In this document: positions 26,784-37,233 of the stretch, one piece after another
Numbering within the stretch: the first letter of the stretch is position 1
Layout of the letters: every line of letters starts with the position of its first letter
DNA from: Lachnospiraceae bacterium
Lineage (GTDB): Bacteria > Bacillota > Clostridia > Lachnospirales > Lachnospiraceae
DNA length: 62,434 nucleotides
Direction of reading: 5' to 3'
Assembly (NCBI GenBank): GCA_022793375.1
Contig: JAAWCS010000029.1
Coordinates: forward strand, 1-62,434
Position numbers and translations under genes: made by a program
The notes under the pieces: generated by a model
The model's database searches: none
Seen by the model: only the letters and a program-made list of their open reading frames with translations
Told to the model about the DNA's origin: nothing

Positions 26784-29126
26784 TCAATTGTCGGCCGGAA
26801 GCATGGTATGGATTTGGGCTGTTTGCCCCCGTACCGTGACGGTGACGGCGCCGCAGTCGGCGGTTATATAATAGAGAACCTCCTGCGCCCTAAGGCGCGC
26901 CAGCACATCGGGGTGCGGGTGGCGGTAGCGGTTTTGGATGCCGCAGGAGATAACGGCGAGCTGAGGATTGAGCTGTGCAAGCAGTTCGCTTCCCGTGGAA
27001 GTGGCGGAACCATGGTGACCGACCTTGAGGATGTGGCAGGAGAGGTTCAGCTGGCGAAGTTTCTGCACCAGAAATTCCTCCCCTTCTTCGCCGCAGTCGC
27101 CTGTGAACAGGAGGCGGATTCCCCGGAATTCGGCCAGCAGGACCTGGGAAGCGGCGTTTAAAGAGGTGTAGCCGGCGGCCTGCGGGCTTTCCGGCGCGGC
27201 GGGAGCCAGGCACAGAAGGCTCAACTCCCCTTCCGTAAAACGGCTGCCTTCGCGAAAGTAAAGAACCGGGATTTGATAAAAGCCGGCCAGGGAAAGAAGT
27301 TCCTGATACGAAGCTTCGGCGGCCAATCGATCCGGCAGGGCCGGCAGGATAAGACAGCCGATCAAACGGCCGCTTTCCAGCCAGTCGGCGACAGCGCCTA
27401 CGTGGTCCTCGTCGCTGTGCGACAAAAAAACATAATCCAGAAAGTCGACGGCCTGGGATTCGAGGAAAGGGATCAGGCGGTTGGCCGCGGCATTTTGGAT
27501 ATCGCTGCTGCCGCCGTCAATGAGGATCGTGGTCCCGTCGGGGGTGCGCAGAAGGGCACAGTCTCCCTGCCCGACGTCCAGAAACGTGACGGTGAGGGCA
27601 GGAACCGGCAGGGGACATAGAAGGACAGGCGGCAAAAGCAAGAGACAGAGGGCCAGGGAGAGCATCTCTTTTCTAAGAGTGGGCGGGAATAACCGTCTCT
27701 TTTTAGACGGCGTTTTTGGCGCGGCTTCGTTTCGGCGGGCGGGCCGGCGCAGAAAGCAAAAGAGCGCCAAAAGGACATAGTAAAGGAAAATGCGCCAAAG
27801 CGCGGGCCTTCCCAACAGGCAGGAGGCCAGGGGGAGAGCGGCCGCCGCCGTGCAGAGTCGGTCGTACAAAAGCAGGATCAGACGGCAGGGGAAAAGAAGA
27901 ACAGCTCCAAAAGGAAGCCAGAGGAAGGAGAGAAGAAGCCCGGCCGCGCCGCAGAGGAAAAGGGGCGCCGTGAGCGGGAGAACGACAAGGTTTAAGAGGA
28001 CTGCGTAGAGAGGATAGCGGAAAAAATGATAGAGGGTGACGGGCAGCAGGGTAAGCTGCAATCCAAATCCAAAGAAAAGCGCAGAAAAAAGCGGCGGCTT
28101 GTTCCCCGGCGTGCGGATGGGACAAAAGGACGGGCAGACCAGAAGAATGCCGAGGATCGCGCCGAAGGAGAGCTGGAAGGCAGGCTGAAACAGCAGGCCG
28201 GGGGAATCCCACAAAAGCAGCAGGCCGGCGAGGGACAGAGAAGAGAGGGAATCGTAGGAACGTTCAAAAAGCGGGGCGGCACAGAGACATAGAAACATAA
28301 TTGCTGCGCGGCCGGCGGACAGGCTGGCGCCGCAGAATTGCCAGTAAAAGACAATCAGCAAACAGGCGGAGAACTTTTGGACCCAGAGCGGCAGATACAG
28401 TCTCTTTGTAAGGGCCAAAAGAGCGCCGCCCAGAAGGCTTACGTGAAGGCCGCTGACACTGAGTATGTGAAGAATGCCTGCGGATTGATAGAGGGCTTCG
28501 TTTTGCTCATCGAGGTTATCCTTGTCTCCCAATAAGAGCGCAGAGAGGATTCCCAGGCAGGAGTCCGCGTCGGCCTCACCCGACATCCGAACAAGCAGAG
28601 CCAGGCGGTCCGACAGGACCCGGCGGGCCTGCAGGAGCCATTCGCGCAGGAAATCGGTCTGCCGGTCAAGAATTGTGATCTGCCGGGCGCTCACCTGATA
28701 GGAGATATGACGGGCCTGGTAATAGGCATTGGCATCAAAATTGCCCGGATTGCGCGCCGGCTGAAACGAGGTGAGGGAACCAAAGACAGACAGGAGAAAA
28801 CCGGCCTGCAGCGGCGGAGCGCCGTCTGTCCTGTCCCCGGCAAGAGTGACGCGCAGCCGTGGGCAGGAGTAGAGCTCGTTTTCGTAAAGGATTTGGCACT
28901 TGCTTAGAAGCAGCGTGATCCGCGTATCCTGCCGCTGGCAGGTTTCGACAGTTCCCTGTACGACGACGTCGTAATAGGCGCCCGGGGCAAAGATCGGGTC
29001 GGGAACGTAGCTGCGGGGATAAAAAAGCGCAAGGAGAAAGACAGCGGCGCAAAAAAGCAGAAAAAGCGGCCGCCGTACAAAGCGGCAGGCGCAAGCCAGG
29101 GGCTTCAAGAGTATGCGTAGGTTCAT
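26784..29126 (-). CDS. comEC: DNA internalization competence protein ComEC/Rec2
   Basis: 780 residues, full length. A short N-terminal hydrophobic pair and an OB-like domain (residues ~30-150, with VVVQGTVETCQ) come first. The multi-helix competence domain (about 230-500) has the landmark GILHILSVSGLHVSLLGG. A metallo-beta-lactamase domain follows from ~535: FLDVGQGDCALLRTPDG, IDGGSS, LSHSDEDHVG and KVGHHGSATSTG. It forms the channel for single-stranded DNA uptake. Uptake would also need ComEA and type IV pilin genes, none of which are here. The ATG at 29126 follows AAGGAG; an in-frame start at 29162 is unsupported. Confidence 0.95.
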   Translation of the reverse strand: MNLRILLKPLACACRFVRRPLFLLFCAAVFLLALFYPRSYVPDPIFAPGAYYDVVVQGTVETCQRQDTRITLLLSKCQILYENELYSCPRLRVTLAGDRTDGAPPLQAGFLLSVFGSLTSFQPARNPGNFDANAYYQARHISYQVSARQITILDRQTDFLREWLLQARRVLSDRLALLVRMSGEADADSCLGILSALLLGDKDNLDEQNEALYQSAGILHILSVSGLHVSLLGGALLALTKRLYLPLWVQKFSACLLIVFYWQFCGASLSAGRAAIMFLCLCAAPLFERSYDSLSSLSLAGLLLLWDSPGLLFQPAFQLSFGAILGILLVCPSFCPIRTPGNKPPLFSALFFGFGLQLTLLPVTLYHFFRYPLYAVLLNLVVLPLTAPLFLCGAAGLLLSFLWLPFGAVLLFPCRLILLLYDRLCTAAAALPLASCLLGRPALWRIFLYYVLLALFCFLRRPARRNEAAPKTPSKKRRLFPPTLRKEMLSLALCLLLLPPVLLCPLPVPALTVTFLDVGQGDCALLRTPDGTTILIDGGSSDIQNAAANRLIPFLESQAVDFLDYVFLSHSDEDHVGAVADWLESGRLIGCLILPALPDRLAAEASYQELLSLAGFYQIPVLYFREGSRFTEGELSLLCLAPAAPESPQAAGYTSLNAASQVLLAEFRGIRLLFTGDCGEEGEEFLVQKLRQLNLSCHILKVGHHGSATSTGSELLAQLNPQLAVISCGIQNRYRHPHPDVLARLRAQEVLYYITADCGAVTVTVRGQTAQIHTMLPADN

Positions 29127-29266
29127 AGAGGACTCCTTATGGGAAATGGGCAGAGGCTGCAAACACAGGTATAAAGAAGCGGGACGAAATCATATAGTGT
29201 AAGAGCGGCAGGTCCGCATGAGAATCGGGCGTGCATGGTAAAAATGTGACGGTACGGAGGCGGAAT

Positions 29267-30676
29267 GTGAATCGATGGGGCAGGGCAGGAAGAGGAAAAA
29301 GGCAGGCGGCCGCCGTCCTGGCTTTTCTTTTATTCATAAGCGGATTGTGGGGAATGGCCGTCGGCCAGGACGTACTGAGGCAGGCCGGACAGCGGATAGC
29401 GCAGGCCGTGAAGAAGAAGGTTCTTAGGGACGCGGTCTGCGCGGTTTCCCCGCTGGTCGGATACCTCCTGAGACTGGAGGAGGAACCTGACAAGAAAGAG
29501 AACCAGAAGGAGCCAACGGCGAAAGAGCCGGGCGAGCGGGAGATTTGGCAGGAGTTAGAACAGCTGCTTTTAGCAGAACAAAGCGAAACGCCCGCCAACA
29601 GTAAAACGCCTGGCGACAGCGAAACGCCGGACAACAGCGAAGCGCTTGGCGACAGCCATTCGCCCGACGACAGCGTACCGGCCGGCGCCGGAGGGGACGT
29701 GGCCGATCCGGCACAGACCCCTGCGCCGGATACCGGACCGGAAGCGATCGCGGGAACGGAAAATCTGTTTCCGGAGGATGGGGAGGAGGAAGGGATGCGG
29801 ATGGAGATCGACGCCGATTTGCTGGCGGAAATTGACCGGGAGAACCAGGCTCTGCGCGATTTGGCATTTCAGCAGACGCAGGTCGTAACACCGCCGGCTG
29901 CGGCAGAAGCCGGGCAGCTGCCGGCGCCGGCGTACTCGACGGAACAGCTGAGCAGCCTGGATTTCCTGATACATAATTTTTACAATGTCCATAAATCTAC
30001 GGTAGTCGATGAAGCGCTCTTAAATGCGGCGGCCATGCAGGAACAGGATATGAGCCTGCAAAACCCGGACAGCGAGGGGCCGAAAGTGCTGATTCACCAC
30101 ACGCATGCCACGGAGTATTTTGCCGATTCCGATCCGGAGGACCCTTCGACGCTGATTGTGGGGGTAGGGGACTATCTGGAAGAACTTTTGGAAACGCAGT
30201 ACGGAATCGAAGTGCTCCATGACCGGACCGTGTATCCCTATAATGAAGCGTATTCGCAGGCGCTGCAAAATGTGGAGCAGATTTTGGCAGAAAATCCGAC
30301 GATCGAGGTGTTTATTGATCTGCACCGGGACGCGGCGGGCGCCAACAAATATACGGTGGAAATTGACGGCAAGGAGATGGCAAACATCATGTTTTTCAAC
30401 GGGCTGTCGCGCAATATCAACGGTCCGATCGAGTACCTGGCAAACGAAAATCTGGCCGGGAACCTGGCGTTTAGCTTTCAGCTGAAGCTGGCCGGCGACA
30501 GTCTGTATCCGGGGCTTTGCAAGCGCAACTATCTGAAATCGTACCGTTACAACCTGCATGTATTATCGCGGGCGGTGATTATTGAGGTGGGGGATAATAA
30601 TAACACGCTGGAGGAAGCCAAAAACGCGATGGAACCGCTGGCACGGATTCTGGCTTATGTGCTCAACGGCAGCTGA
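29267..30676 (+). CDS. spoIIP: Stage II sporulation protein P
   Basis: 469 residues from a GTG at 29267, six bases after GGAGG. SpoIIP is a cell-wall amidase and endopeptidase that, with SpoIID and SpoIIM, thins septal peptidoglycan for forespore engulfment. One N-terminal helix (residues ~13-35) anchors it. An acidic, Pro/Thr/Ser-rich linker (about 80-190) carries short imperfect repeats of the type SETPxNSxTPGD. The catalytic domain has VLIHHTHATEYF (~273) and VFIDLHRDA (~345), and ends EVGDNNNTLEEA. This gene is good evidence for an endospore former. It is divergent from comEC. Confidence 0.93.
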   Translation: MNRWGRAGRGKRQAAAVLAFLLFISGLWGMAVGQDVLRQAGQRIAQAVKKKVLRDAVCAVSPLVGYLLRLEEEPDKKENQKEPTAKEPGEREIWQELEQLLLAEQSETPANSKTPGDSETPDNSEALGDSHSPDDSVPAGAGGDVADPAQTPAPDTGPEAIAGTENLFPEDGEEEGMRMEIDADLLAEIDRENQALRDLAFQQTQVVTPPAAAEAGQLPAPAYSTEQLSSLDFLIHNFYNVHKSTVVDEALLNAAAMQEQDMSLQNPDSEGPKVLIHHTHATEYFADSDPEDPSTLIVGVGDYLEELLETQYGIEVLHDRTVYPYNEAYSQALQNVEQILAENPTIEVFIDLHRDAAGANKYTVEIDGKEMANIMFFNGLSRNINGPIEYLANENLAGNLAFSFQLKLAGDSLYPGLCKRNYLKSYRYNLHVLSRAVIIEVGDNNNTLEEAKNAMEPLARILAYVLNGS

Positions 30677-30781
30677 GACGCGAAACGATGAAAGAAACGC
30701 AGAAAAAAGAGGATGAATTGATTGTAACATAGAACATACGAAAAAACAAGGGAATTTGATGAGAGAATTTTCTTTTTCTGG

Positions 30782-30810
30782 TTGTCACAAAACCGAGAGC
30801 ATGTTAAAAT
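30782..30810 (+). promoter_or_regulatory. Sigma-A promoter of lepA
   Basis: TTGTCA (30782-30787) and TAAAAT (30805-30810) are 17 bases apart, with a TGT extension before the -10. It lies 76 bases before the lepA start. Confidence 0.7.
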
Positions 30811-30886
30811 GTCCAGGAAGCGGCCTGTGAGCAAGCGCCGCCGTCCAAGGTTTTGAAAGGAATATCCCCCACAGGAGGTTTAATCT

Positions 30887-32698
<1,812 letters not shown>

Positions 32699-32733
32699 AG
32701 AAGGCAACAGCCGGGGGTTTGCAGGAGTAGAAA

Positions 32734-34050
32734 ATGGAGTTGTATATTCATATCCCATTTTGTGTTCGTAAATGCGGGTATTGCGATTTTTTGTCGTTTT
32801 CGGGGGATGCGGCGGCGCAGGAGGCTTATATGGAAGCACTTTTGCGGGAAGTTCGATGGGCAGGGAAAGCCTGCGGCGGACGGCGGGAACGGACATGGGG
32901 GACAGACGATGGCCCGGCGGCAGGGCAGACGCAGCCGGGACAGCGATCGTCAAAGGGCGGGAAGGAAGCCGTAGAGACGGTCTTTGTGGGAGGCGGGACG
33001 CCCTCCGTGCTGGAGTCTGTGTGGATCGGGCGTCTGCTGGAAGCGGTTTACAAAAGCTTTGCGGTGGCAGCCGACGCGGAAATAACGATCGAAGCGAATC
33101 CGGGTACCTTGACGACGGAGAAATTGAAAAGCTATCGAAGAGCGGGGATCAACCGGCTGAGCATGGGCCTGCAATCGATGGACAACCGGGAGTTAAAAGA
33201 GCTGGGGCGGATTCATACGGCGGAAGAGTTTTTAAAAAACTATTATATGGCCCGGGAAGCGGGATTTGCCAATATCAATATCGATCTGATGTCGGCGCTG
33301 CCGGGGCAGACAAAGAAGTCCTGGGAGGAGACGCTTAGGCGGACGGCAGAGCTGCAGCCGGAGCATATTTCGGCGTACAGCCTGATGATCGAGGAGGGGA
33401 CGCCGTTCTGGGAGCGCTACGGGCGAGGGCAGAGCGGGATGCCGGCCGGCGAAAGAGCAGTGTCCGGCAATGTTTCTCTGTCCGTCGGCCAGATACAGCG
33501 GCCCTGCGATTACCCGCCGCTTCCTTCGGAGGAAGAGGACCGTGCCATGTACCGCCAGACGAAAAAGCGGCTGGCGCTGGCCGGATATGAACGCTATGAG
33601 ATCAGCAATTATGCCAGGCCCGGCTATGAATGCCGCCATAATGTAGGGTATTGGACGCGCGTACCGTATGTAGGGCTTGGATTGGGAGCAGCATCTTTTT
33701 ATGAGGGAGAACGTTTCTCCAATGTACGGGACCTTGCATGCTACATTTCCCTTCTGAAGGAAGGGCAGGGAACGGGTTTGAGAGCACCGTGGCAGGAGGA
33801 ACGGCAGACAGTAGGCGAGCGGGAGGCGATGGAAGAGTTTATGTTTTTGGGCCTGCGTCTGACGGCAGGGATTGGGGAGAGCGATTTTCAGCGGGTGTTT
33901 GCAAGGAAGATCGGGCAGGTTTACGGGACCGTTTTAGGACGCCTGACAAGCCAGGGACTTCTGGAAAAGACAACAAACGGCTGGCGTCTGAGCGAGTGGG
34001 GGCTGGATGTAAGCAACCGTGTACTGGCGGAATTTTTGCTGGAGGAATAA
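32734..34050 (+). CDS. hemW: Radical SAM heme chaperone HemW
   Basis: 438 residues, longer than the usual 375-390. The [4Fe-4S] cysteines are C10, C14 and C17 (FCVRKCGYC), as in HemW, and lack the extra cysteine of true HemN. Further motifs are VFVGGGTPSVL, EANPGTLT and GLQSMDNRELKELGR. The extra length comes from two low-complexity inserts absent from most relatives: residues ~50-72 (RRERTWGTDDGPAAG region) and ~232-265 (GMPAGERAVSGNVSLS region). Both lie in loops, so function may persist. HemW inserts heme into respiratory proteins. Confidence 0.93.
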   Translation: MELYIHIPFCVRKCGYCDFLSFSGDAAAQEAYMEALLREVRWAGKACGGRRERTWGTDDGPAAGQTQPGQRSSKGGKEAVETVFVGGGTPSVLESVWIGRLLEAVYKSFAVAADAEITIEANPGTLTTEKLKSYRRAGINRLSMGLQSMDNRELKELGRIHTAEEFLKNYYMAREAGFANINIDLMSALPGQTKKSWEETLRRTAELQPEHISAYSLMIEEGTPFWERYGRGQSGMPAGERAVSGNVSLSVGQIQRPCDYPPLPSEEEDRAMYRQTKKRLALAGYERYEISNYARPGYECRHNVGYWTRVPYVGLGLGAASFYEGERFSNVRDLACYISLLKEGQGTGLRAPWQEERQTVGEREAMEEFMFLGLRLTAGIGESDFQRVFARKIGQVYGTVLGRLTSQGLLEKTTNGWRLSEWGLDVSNRVLAEFLLEE

Positions 34051-34109
34051 TAGATGGAAGATTATGGAAAATCGGGCAGGACAAATCAGACAGGACAGGA
34101 GGGCCGCCG

Positions 34110-34697
34110 GTGAAAGAAAAAGGAAGTACAAAAAGCAATGTGCCGGCGGCGGAGGGCTGCCCTGCGCCGTGGCGTCCGCCAAAGGTGGGCTGGCGGATGA
34201 TTAAAACCATGCTGGCGGCGACGCTGATTGCGCTGGTCTATTCGTTTTGGGGGCGCAATCCATGTTTTGCCTGTATCGGCGCGGTTTTTGGCATGGGAAA
34301 TGTGCTGGCTGGCGGTCTGAAAAGCGGCGGGAATCGTTTTATCGGTACGATTATGGGCGGCGTGATCGCCCTTCTGTTTTACCCGATGTATCACTATGAG
34401 CTGTGGGGGATTCCCTCGTGGATTTACCTGAGCGTCGGCCTGCTGATTTTGCTCTATATCGGAGAGCTTTTGGGCGCGATCGGCGGGATTCAGCCGGGGG
34501 CCGTTGTGTTCTATGTGGTGATTTTGACCGTACCGGAGGCGACCTATATTGAATATACGCTGAATCGGATGCTGGATACGGGGATCGGCGTAGTGGTGGC
34601 GCTGGGACTGGACCGTCTGCTGCCGTCGCCGAAAGAGGAAGCGCCGGTTCCGCTGTTTGGGCGCGGGGACGCAGACTCAGAACAGGGAGAGGAGTAA
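34110..34697 (+). CDS. Aromatic acid exporter / FUSC-type membrane protein
   Basis: 195 residues from a GTG at 34110 with AGGAGG upstream; the ORF extends further 5' but that part overlaps hemW out of frame. Five hydrophobic helices are visible (residues ~35-50, 54-70, 77-92, 102-120, 129-145). The segment NPCFACIGAVFGMGNVLAGG matches the ArAE_1 half of aromatic acid exporters. Full ArAE proteins are longer, so this is the membrane domain alone, a form widespread in Clostridia. Substrate unknown. It follows hemW closely and could share its transcript. Confidence 0.75.
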   Translation: MKEKGSTKSNVPAAEGCPAPWRPPKVGWRMIKTMLAATLIALVYSFWGRNPCFACIGAVFGMGNVLAGGLKSGGNRFIGTIMGGVIALLFYPMYHYELWGIPSWIYLSVGLLILLYIGELLGAIGGIQPGAVVFYVVILTVPEATYIEYTLNRMLDTGIGVVVALGLDRLLPSPKEEAPVPLFGRGDADSEQGEE

Positions 34698-34767
34698 GGC
34701 GCCCCCGGCATTTTGACATAAAGGGATGGGGCAAAAGGAATTTGCCGATTTTTGTTTTGTCCTCTTC

Positions 34768-34796
34768 TTGCGCAAAAGCGCGATATATGCTATGGT
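34768..34796 (+). promoter_or_regulatory. Probable promoter of the leader RNA
   Basis: TTGCGC (34768-34773) and TATGGT (34791-34796) are 17 bases apart, with a TGC extension before the -10. Confidence 0.45.
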
Positions 34797-34802
34797 AATA
34801 AA

Positions 34803-34950
34803 GTAAGAGTTCTGACCCCGATGCTGCGGCAGAGGGAGAAGGCGGCAAAGTCACAGAGAAATGTGCGGGCAGCATGCGGGCGCTGAGGCATCGGCATCGC
34901 TGTACGTGTGTTTTGGTATCCTGTAGCCCGGCTGCCGCCGGGCTTTTTTT
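34803..34950 (+). ncRNA. Candidate cis-acting leader RNA with mutually exclusive pairings and terminator
   Basis: About 148 nt between a promoter-like sequence and a clear intrinsic terminator (AGCCCGG-ctgccg-CCGGGCT, 34925-34944, then seven T's), 72 bases before an ACT-domain gene. CCGATGC (34818-34824) can pair with GCATCGG (34888-34894). The overlapping ATGCTGC (34821-34827) can instead pair with GCAGCAT (34869-34875). GCGGCAG (34826-34832) is complementary to CTGCCGC (34932-34938), the loop and 3' arm of the terminator, so it could act as an anti-terminator. A CACA-gagaaa-TGTG hairpin is also present. I recognise no riboswitch consensus (TPP, cobalamin, SAM, FMN, glycine, c-di-GMP). It is either a new regulator or a small terminated RNA. 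Confidence 0.5.
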
Positions 34951-34981
34951 AGCCGGAGAGCAGGCCGGGGAAGGGTATCAA

Positions 34982-34994
34982 TGTCCTGAGGACA
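34982..34994 (+). promoter_or_regulatory. TGTCCTGAG-type leader hairpin
   Basis: TGTCC-tga-GGACA, followed by AAAGGAAAGGGAG and the ATG at 35023. It has the same start (TGTCCTGAG) as the hairpins at 7264 and 46022-46143. Confidence 0.45.
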
Positions 34995-35022
34995 CAGGTA
35001 AACAAAAGGAAAGGGAGAGAGC

Positions 35023-35271
35023 ATGGAGACGAGAGTTGCGCTGATCGGTATTATTGTCGAAAATCCGGAGGCGGTGGAACGGCTGAACCAGCTGCTGCAC
35101 GAGAACAGCCGTTATATCATCGGCCGTATGGGGATTCCCTACCGCGAACGGCGGATTTCGATTATCAGCGTAGTCGTAGATGCGCCCTCCGATGTGATCA
35201 GCGCGCTTTCGGGCCGTCTGGGGATGCTGCCGGGAGTCAGCACGAAAACGGTTTATTCCAAACTACCATAG
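35023..35271 (+). CDS. TM1266-type ACT-domain protein
   Basis: 82 residues forming one ACT-like ferredoxin fold: TRVALIGIIVENPEAVERLN, IIGRMGIPYRERRISIISVV and GMLPGVSTKTVYSK. The family is labelled a putative regulator of iron-only hydrogenase maturation because it often lies beside hydE/hydF/hydG. No hydrogenase gene is within reach here; instead it leads an ABC transporter operon. ACT folds often bind small ligands, so a sensor for the transported compound is plausible, but this is inference. GGAAAGGGAGAG precedes the ATG. Confidence 0.85.
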   Translation: METRVALIGIIVENPEAVERLNQLLHENSRYIIGRMGIPYRERRISIISVVVDAPSDVISALSGRLGMLPGVSTKTVYSKLP

Positions 35272-35291
35272 AAAGCAGAGGAGAATCCAAA

Positions 35292-36473
35292 ATGAAAAAA
35301 AGATGGCGTATATGGGTGCTGATTGTATGCATGCTGGCGGCAGTGGCCGGGTGTGCGGGGGCCGGTGACAGCCGGGAGACGACGGACGGCCAGACGGTAA
35401 ACCAGGAAACAGAATCCGGGCCGGCGGCCGGCCAGGAAATGACAGCCGGGACGACGGCCAGCCAGGAAACGGCAGCCGGGACAATGGCCAGCCAGGAGAC
35501 GGCAGCCGGGACAACAGTCAGTCAGGAGACGACAGCCGAGACAACGGCAAATCCGACAGCGAATCCGGCAGATGAGACGAACCAGGAACGGACAATCCGT
35601 GTTGGTTCGCTGAAGGGACCGACTTCTATGGGGCTGGTAGGGCTGATGGAGCGCGCCCAAAAAGGCGAGACGGAAAGCCGCTACGAGTTTACGATGGCGA
35701 CGGCCGCCGACGAAATCAACGCGGCTTTCTTAAGGGGTGAACTGGACATTGTTTTGATACCGGCCAATGTGGCCAGCGTTTTGTACAATAAGACGGAGGG
35801 CCAGCTGGCAGTGCTGAATATCAATACGCTGGGCGTGCTGTATGTGCTGGAAAACGGGGAAACCGTGCAGAGCATCGCCGATCTGGCCGGGCGGACCGTC
35901 TATCTTCCGGGAAAAGGCACGACGCCGGACTATGCGCTGCAATATATCCTTGCGCAAAACGGCCTGACAGACGAGGTGGATTTACAGTACAAGGCCGAGG
36001 CGGCCGAGGTGATTTCGGCGCTTTCGGAGGATACGGCGGCCATAGGGCTTTTACCGCAGCCGGCGGCGACAACGGCCTGTATGCAGAACGAAGGCCTGCG
36101 GATCGCCCTGGATCTGACGCAGGAATGGGATCGGGTGAGCGAGGACGGCAGCCTGGTAACCGGCGTGACAGTGGTACGGCGGGCATTTTTGGAGGAAAAT
36201 GAAGCAGCGGTGCAGGAATTCCTGCGCGAACATGCCGATTCGGCGGCATTTGTCAATGAACATATCGAAGAGGCGGCAGAGCTGGTGGCCAGGCTGGAAA
36301 TTGTCCCGAAAGCGCCGGTGGCGGCCAAGGCCATACCATACTGCAACATTACGTGTGTGACCGGGGAGGAGATGCGCACGGCGCTTTCCGGGTATTTGCA
36401 TGTACTGTATGGGCAGAACCCGGAAGCGGTCGGCGGCAAAGAGCCGGGGGAAGATTTTTATTATGAACCGTAA
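35292..36473 (+). CDS. ABC transporter substrate-binding lipoprotein with repeat linker
   Basis: 393 residues. The signal ends in a lipobox (AAVAGC, ~residue 22). Residues ~45-90 are a low-complexity stalk of 10-residue repeats (ASQETAAGTM/T, four copies, 30-bp units in DNA). The binding domain follows from ~97: RVGSLKGPTSMGLVGLM, RGELDIVLIPANVASVLYN and LPGKGTTPDYALQYIL. This is the NitT/TauT (SsuA) architecture used for anions and thiamine precursors. It starts 20 bases after the ACT gene and overlaps the permease gene by 11 bases, so the transporter is one operon. Confidence 0.88.
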   Translation: MKKRWRIWVLIVCMLAAVAGCAGAGDSRETTDGQTVNQETESGPAAGQEMTAGTTASQETAAGTMASQETAAGTTVSQETTAETTANPTANPADETNQERTIRVGSLKGPTSMGLVGLMERAQKGETESRYEFTMATAADEINAAFLRGELDIVLIPANVASVLYNKTEGQLAVLNINTLGVLYVLENGETVQSIADLAGRTVYLPGKGTTPDYALQYILAQNGLTDEVDLQYKAEAAEVISALSEDTAAIGLLPQPAATTACMQNEGLRIALDLTQEWDRVSEDGSLVTGVTVVRRAFLEENEAAVQEFLREHADSAAFVNEHIEEAAELVARLEIVPKAPVAAKAIPYCNITCVTGEEMRTALSGYLHVLYGQNPEAVGGKEPGEDFYYEP

Positions 36474-37233
36474 AACGGCGCGTGCCTGGCGCCGGGCGGG
36501 GATCCTTATGTTCTGGCTTTTAATCTGGCAGGGAATTGCCTGGAAGCTGGGGCAGCCGATTTTCCTGGTGGGGCCGTGGGAAGCGGCGCAGGCGTTGCTG
36601 CGGCTGTGCCGATCGGCGGATTTTTGGCAGGCGGCCTTTTCTTCGCTGGGCCGCATCGGCGCCGGCTTTTCGCTGGCGTTTGCGGCAGGGATTGTCGGCG
36701 GCGTGGCAGCGTATGCGTTTCCATGGCTGGGAGAGCTTGCAGCGCCGGTGATAGGCCTGATAAAAACCGTGCCGGTTGCGTCGTTCGTGATCCTGGCACT
36801 CATTTGGGCGGGGGCGGAAAACCTGGCCGTTATCATTTCCTTCCTGGTGGTGTTTCCGATCCTATATTTGAATACGGCGGCGGGTCTGCGCTCGGCCGAC
36901 CGGCAGCTTTTGGAGATGGCGCGGGTATTTCGGGTGCGGCCGCTTTCTAAAATCTGGCATATTTACCGGCCGGCCCTGACGCCGTACCTGGTCAGCGCCT
37001 GCCAGGTAGCCTTGGGAATGGCCTGGAAATCGGGAATCGCGGCCGAGGTGATCGGCACGCCGGCGCGCTCCATCGGCGAACAGCTGTATATGGCCAAGGT
37101 GTTTTTCAGCACGGACGAACTGTTTGCCTGGACAGCGGTGGTGGCAGCGCTTAGTTTTTTGTTTGAACGGGCGGTGCTGGCATTGTTGAAAAAGGCGGCG
37201 GCATGCGGTGGTATAAGCGGAACAGCGGCATGA
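36463..37233 (+). CDS. ABC transporter permease, SsuC/TauC-like
   Basis: 256 residues with six membrane helices, the size of a BPD_transp_1 permease. The EAA loop that docks to the ATPase is near residue 150-170 (QLLEMARVFRVRPLSKIWHI). The helix FWLLIWQGIAWKLGQP opens the protein, as in NitT/TauT permeases. It starts inside the end of the binding-protein gene, so translation is coupled. The last few codons run into a short degenerate repeat in the DNA, which suggests the C-terminus has been altered or extended. Confidence 0.9.
   Translation: MNRKTARAWRRAGILMFWLLIWQGIAWKLGQPIFLVGPWEAAQALLRLCRSADFWQAAFSSLGRIGAGFSLAFAAGIVGGVAAYAFPWLGELAAPVIGLIKTVPVASFVILALIWAGAENLAVIISFLVVFPILYLNTAAGLRSADRQLLEMARVFRVRPLSKIWHIYRPALTPYLVSACQVALGMAWKSGIAAEVIGTPARSIGEQLYMAKVFFSTDELFAWTAVVAALSFLFERAVLALLKKAAACGGISGTAA

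Noticed and set aside
26784..29126. Complete competence system
   Set aside because: Only comEC is present; no comEA, comF, pilin or comG genes lie in the window.
29575..29690. Phase-variable repeat in spoIIP
   Set aside because: The imperfect SETPxNS-type repeats are multiples of three bases in a linker and do not shift the frame.
33738..34109. Long N-terminal extension of the aromatic-acid-exporter-like protein
   Set aside because: It lies over hemW in another frame, has unlike composition, and a GTG with AGGAGG at 34110 fits the family start.
34803..34950. TPP or cobalamin riboswitch before a thiamine/B12-like transporter
   Set aside because: Neither the TPP CTGAGA/ACCTGA boxes nor the cobalamin B12 box is present; only a loose AGTCA...GCGGG resemblance exists.
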